Positions 60,006 through 64,000 of a stretch of 64,000 nucleotides of DNA are shown here, one piece after another. This stretch comes from Deinococcus aerophilus (GTDB taxonomy: Bacteria; Deinococcota; Deinococci; Deinococcales; Deinococcaceae): the NCBI RefSeq assembly GCF_014647075.1, contig NZ_BMOM01000001.1, forward strand, positions 1 to 64,000, given 5' to 3'. The notes beneath the pieces are model-generated. The model saw only the letters and a program-made list of their open reading frames with translations. It was not told the DNA's origin and ran no database searches. The number at the start of each line of letters is the position of its first letter. Within the stretch, counting starts at the first letter, position 1. The position numbers and the translations under genes are program-made.

Positions 60006-60842
60006 TCAGTCGGTCACCTTGATACGGCGGTACAGCGCCTGGGTCACGCACCACACGCCGTAACACAGCGTTCCCAGCGCCACGGCGCCCAGCAGCAGCT
60101 GTCCGGCCGGCTGGTCGCGCAGCCAGGCCATCGCCTCGGAGGTGCCGACCACGATGCTCGCGCGGCCACGCCACGCAGCCACCAGCAGAAAGATGCCCAC
60201 GATGGTCAGCAGCAGGCCGCGCGCCGCGACCCCCACCTGCCCGATGCGTTTGAGGGTGCCCCGGTACCGCGCTCCCACGTCGGTAAAGGCCATGCGCTTC
60301 ATGAATTTTGCTCCGTACGCGCTGTACAGCTGATTGGCCGCCACCGCGAGCAGCGCCACGCCGGCCAGGCCCAGCAGCACCTGTCCGCCGGGCAGCTGCA
60401 GCACCTGTGAGGCGGTCTGACTTTCGCTGTTCGGGTCGCGCGGGGCGCTGCCCTGGACCGCCACGCGGGCGCTGAACACCGCCAGGGTCAGGTACGCGGC
60501 CCCGCTCACCAGATACCCGGCGCGCTTGACCAGCCCCTTGGCCTCGGTGCCCTGATGTTCCGGGTCCATGATGGCCCGCAGCAGCTGCCACAGCGCGTAG
60601 CCCACCAGTCCCACCACCAGCACCCACAGCAGGGCGCTGCCGGCCGGAAGGTCCTGCAGGCGCAGCAGTGCGCCCTTGGTGTCGGTGGTGGTGCCCCCGC
60701 TGCCCAGCACCAGACTCAGGGCCAGGAAGCCCACCGTGCCGTACACCACGCCCTTGCTCGCATACCCGAACCGGGCCAGGGCCTCCAGCCCCGGCGCGAC
60801 CCGGCGCCCGGCCCGCTCGACCTGTGATCTGGCAGTTGACAT
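60006..60842 (-). CDS. DUF1206 membrane protein
   Basis: A 278-residue protein with six membrane segments arranged as three two-helix repeats, each beginning with a positively charged [19 protein letters not shown] motif (residues 24, 106 and 197) and a GxxxW/L-rich second helix. DUF1206 proteins are common in actinobacteria and Deinococcus, function unknown. CATAGT lies 6 nt before the ATG, a variant of the usual -10 box. Confidence 0.83.
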   Translation of the reverse strand: MSTARSQVERAGRRVAPGLEALARFGYASKGVVYGTVGFLALSLVLGSGGTTTDTKGALLRLQDLPAGSALLWVLVVGLVGYALWQLLRAIMDPEHQGTEAKGLVKRAGYLVSGAAYLTLAVFSARVAVQGSAPRDPNSESQTASQVLQLPGGQVLLGLAGVALLAVAANQLYSAYGAKFMKRMAFTDVGARYRGTLKRIGQVGVAARGLLLTIVGIFLLVAAWRGRASIVVGTSEAMAWLRDQPAGQLLLGAVALGTLCYGVWCVTQALYRRIKVTD

Positions 60843-60992
60843 GGGCCCACTATGCCCCGCCGTCTTCCGGGCCGGATGCGCCGCGCCCGTCCGGGTTTCT
60901 TAAGGGTCTGCTGTCTTATTGGGGCGTCACGGATGGCGCAACGCTGGAGCCACGAGCCGGAGCTGTCCTGGGGACACGCCCCGCACCGGGAC

Positions 60993-61505
60993 TCAGGGCA
61001 GCTCGCCCTCGAAGTCGCGGACGTCGCTGAGGTAGTCGGTCATCCAGGCCTTCAACGCCGCCCGGGTGTATCCGCCGCGCACCGGCATGGTGGAATCCAG
61101 GTAGTAGGCACCCTCGTAGATGTACGCCTGGGTGTAGTAGTTGCTGTTCCAGTCGTTGGTGAACTGCGGGTCCAGGGCGTCCAGGCTGCCGCTGTAATCC
61201 CAGGAGGTGCTCGCGGTCACGCGGGCGCAGATGCCCGCCTCACAGCCGCTGAGCCACACGTCCAGCTCGCGGTTGCCGGCCACCACGGCCATGCTGGGAT
61301 CACTGTCGGGGACGCTGGGGTTCATGGTGACCGTGTAGCCGGCCTCGCGCAGCGCGGCGGCGATGGCCGCCGGCGTGGCCGACTGCACCTGGGCCGCCGT
61401 GCCGGTGAGGGGCGCTCCCGCTCCGCCCGCCACGGCCGCGCCGGACAGGGAAACGCCAGAAAGGGCAAGCAGCGCAGCGCTGACCGACCGCATCTTTTTG
61501 TTCAT
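60993..61505 (-). CDS. YbjN-like exported protein
   Basis: A 170-residue protein with a signal peptide ([26 protein letters not shown], about 26 residues). The mature part resembles the YbjN / T3SS-chaperone-like fold: [54 protein letters not shown] pattern, and [20 protein letters not shown]. Two cysteines ([11 protein letters not shown]) could pair. Role unknown. Confidence 0.7.
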   Translation of the reverse strand: MNKKMRSVSAALLALSGVSLSGAAVAGGAGAPLTGTAAQVQSATPAAIAAALREAGYTVTMNPSVPDSDPSMAVVAGNRELDVWLSGCEAGICARVTASTSWDYSGSLDALDPQFTNDWNSNYYTQAYIYEGAYYLDSTMPVRGGYTRAALKAWMTDYLSDVRDFEGELP

Positions 61506-61511
61506 AACGTC

Positions 61512-61517
61512 ACAGTA
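61512..61517 (-). promoter_or_regulatory. -10 box of YbjN-like gene
   Basis: TACTGT on the minus strand, 6 nt before the ATG at 61505. Confidence 0.5.
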
Positions 61518-61601
61518 CGCTTTTTGTTGCGGCGCTGGTCCGCATATGCGCCGCCGGCCCATTCACCCTCTTCATGCACGCGCCGCTTCATGATGAGGAA
61601 C

Positions 61602-62678
61602 ATGACCGCTCCCCGTGACCCTGCACCGGTGCCCCCGCGCACCCGCCCGTCCCCGGCCCGGCGAAAACGCACCTTCGGGGTGTACATCGGGCGGTTCGAG
61701 CCGCCGCACGCCGCGCACCTGCAGGTGATGCTCGAGGCCCTGCACAGCGTTCAGAAGCTGATCGTGGTGATCGGCTCGGCGCGGGCGGCGCGCAACACCA
61801 AGAACCCCTTCACCGCCGAGGAACGTCAGGAGATCATCGTCGCCATGTTGCGGGGGGCGGGGGTGGCACGCAGCCGGGTGCTGTTCGTGGAGGTACGCGA
61901 CTACTTCTACAACGAGGGCCTGTGGCTGTCCGAGGTGCAGCGCGGCGTGCACGCCCACACGCGCGGCAGCAGCGACGTGGCCCTGATCGGCCATATCAAG
62001 GATGAGAGCAGCTACTACCTGCGCTCGTTTCCGGCCTGGGAATTCATTCCCACCCATGTGGTGAGCCCGCTGAGCGCCACGGCGGTGCGCCGCGCGTACT
62101 TCGAGGAGCGCCTAGAAGAGGTTGCTGGGATGGTGCCGTCCGCCGTTCATGCCTTTCTGGATGCCTTTCGCGCCACCCCCGAGTACGGCGAACTGCGTGA
62201 CGAGTACGTGTACCTGCGCGACTACCGCCGCGCCTGGGCCGACGCTCCGTTCGCGCCGGTGTTCGTCACTGCCGACGCGGTGGTCACCCGCAGCGGCCAC
62301 GTGCTGCTGGTGCGCCGGGCCGGCATGCCCGGCCGGGGCCGCCTCGCCATGCCCGGCGGGTTTCTGGGCCAGGAGGAAACGCTGCTCGCCTGCGCCGCCG
62401 GGCGGGTGCACGCCGAGACGGGCCTGCGCACCGGCACCCCACTTGCGGGCGCGCTGCGCGGTCAGGCGGTCTTCGATTACCCGGAGCGCAGCCTGCGCGG
62501 ACGCACCGTGACGCACGCCTTTCATTTCGACCTGGGCATCGGCCAACTGCCCCGGCTGCAGGGCGGCGGAGACGACGGCGAGGCGCTGTGGATGCCGCTG
62601 GGCGAGGTCCTCGCGCGCCCCGAGCTGTTCTTCGAGGACCATCACGCGATCATCGAGCACTTTTTAATGCGCGGGTGA
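61602..62678 (+). CDS. nadM: bifunctional NMN adenylyltransferase/Nudix protein
   Basis: Makes NAD from NMN and ATP. The 358-residue protein has NadM-type [22 protein letters not shown] (residues 26-47) and [14 protein letters not shown] (about 155), then a C-terminal Nudix domain from residue 215. The Nudix box at 62358-62426 reads G-x5-E-x7-GRVHAETGL: the expected R-E-x-x-E-E is G-R-V-H-A-E, so two of three catalytic acids are gone and ADP-ribose hydrolysis is doubtful. ATG 61602 has GAGGA close upstream; ATG 61590 is the alternative. Confidence 0.9.
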   Translation: MTAPRDPAPVPPRTRPSPARRKRTFGVYIGRFEPPHAAHLQVMLEALHSVQKLIVVIGSARAARNTKNPFTAEERQEIIVAMLRGAGVARSRVLFVEVRDYFYNEGLWLSEVQRGVHAHTRGSSDVALIGHIKDESSYYLRSFPAWEFIPTHVVSPLSATAVRRAYFEERLEEVAGMVPSAVHAFLDAFRATPEYGELRDEYVYLRDYRRAWADAPFAPVFVTADAVVTRSGHVLLVRRAGMPGRGRLAMPGGFLGQEETLLACAAGRVHAETGLRTGTPLAGALRGQAVFDYPERSLRGRTVTHAFHFDLGIGQLPRLQGGGDDGEALWMPLGEVLARPELFFEDHHAIIEHFLMRG

Positions 62679-62753
62679 GGCATGGCTGAGGCGCCGCCCG
62701 GAAGAAGGCGCACGACCGTGACGCGGTTCTCTGCGGCGGTGGCCGGCCCCGCC

Positions 62754-62759
62754 TACACT
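62754..62759 (+). promoter_or_regulatory. -10 box of helicase gene
   Basis: TACACT, 8 nt before the ATG at 62768 and 5 nt before a GTG at 62765. Confidence 0.55.
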
Positions 62760-62767
62760 GGACCGTG

Positions 62768-64000
<1,233 letters not shown>

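Overview
The window is about 64 kb of GC-rich, gene-dense chromosome that reads as Deinococcus. The evidence is the long DnaE, a DR2231-type dimeric dUTPase, an rpoZ of the Deinococcus form, DUF3084 and DUF1206 proteins, archaeal-type ProRS and a urate operon with a HucR-like operator. In addition, some 28 genes have a TANNNT -10 box only 5-10 nt before the start codon, the signature of the leaderless transcripts known from Deinococcus. I see no prophage, transposase, CRISPR array or rRNA, and no gene-free gap above 300 bases. The character is core chromosome, with one decayed gene and a few unusual proteins.

Layout. 0.1-9.2 kb: dnaE, a GNAT, tRNA-dihydrouridine synthase translationally coupled to a DinB-fold protein, arginase, a second GNAT, a metallophosphoesterase. 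9.2-9.5 kb: a short structured RNA candidate with a tRNA-like T arm and a strong intrinsic terminator. 9.5-13.1 kb: dUTPase-like MazG protein, hisD, a DUF3108-like protein, deoB. 13.2-17.6 kb: an LptB-like ATPase with a DUF3084 coiled-coil membrane protein, then an orphan sugar-type binding lipid-free exoprotein and a small membrane protein. 17.6-21.3 kb: KtrA-type regulator and two KtrB/TrkH potassium channels. 21.4-26.2 kb: THUMP-type RNA methyltransferase, Gfo/Idh/MocA oxidoreductase, comEA-comEC. 26.2-28.1 kb: uraD-uricase-uraH, a complete urate to allantoin pathway. 28.3-33.8 kb: two hotdog thioesterases, hemC, a VOC dioxygenase-like protein, proS, DUF2171 protein, rpoZ. 33.9-40.2 kb: Na+/H+ antiporter, cyclophilin, M29 aminopeptidase, a small membrane protein, ispF-trmL, nudix-yigZ, and tRNA-Val/tRNA-Cys. 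40.3-49.4 kb: GDPD lipoprotein, purA, yjbQ, hydroxyacid-oxoacid transhydrogenase, FecR/CHASE2-GGDEF signalling pair, ABC-F ATPase. 49.4-53.0 kb: phosphoribosyltransferase, a broken uridine kinase, TelA-like protein, a BsuPI-domain protein. 53.1-59.5 kb: gatC-serS, a serine protease-endonuclease fusion, a second DinB protein with an unknown partner, unknown genes and comF. 59.5-64 kb: mgsA, DUF1206 protein, YbjN-like exoprotein, a NadM-Nudix protein with a damaged Nudix box, and the first part of an MrfA/YprA-like helicase that runs off the end.

Genes that work together: comEA, comEC and comF belong to natural transformation; the urate operon is probably urate-responsive; ktrA and the ktrB-like genes form a K+ uptake system; gatC and serS serve aminoacyl-tRNA supply; lptB-like/DUF3084 and FecR/CHASE2 look like envelope or signalling pairs. 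The best candidate for something undescribed is the cytoplasmic-looking trypsin-like protease fused to an endonuclease I domain at 54810-56780; second is the unassigned RNA at about 9266-9447.
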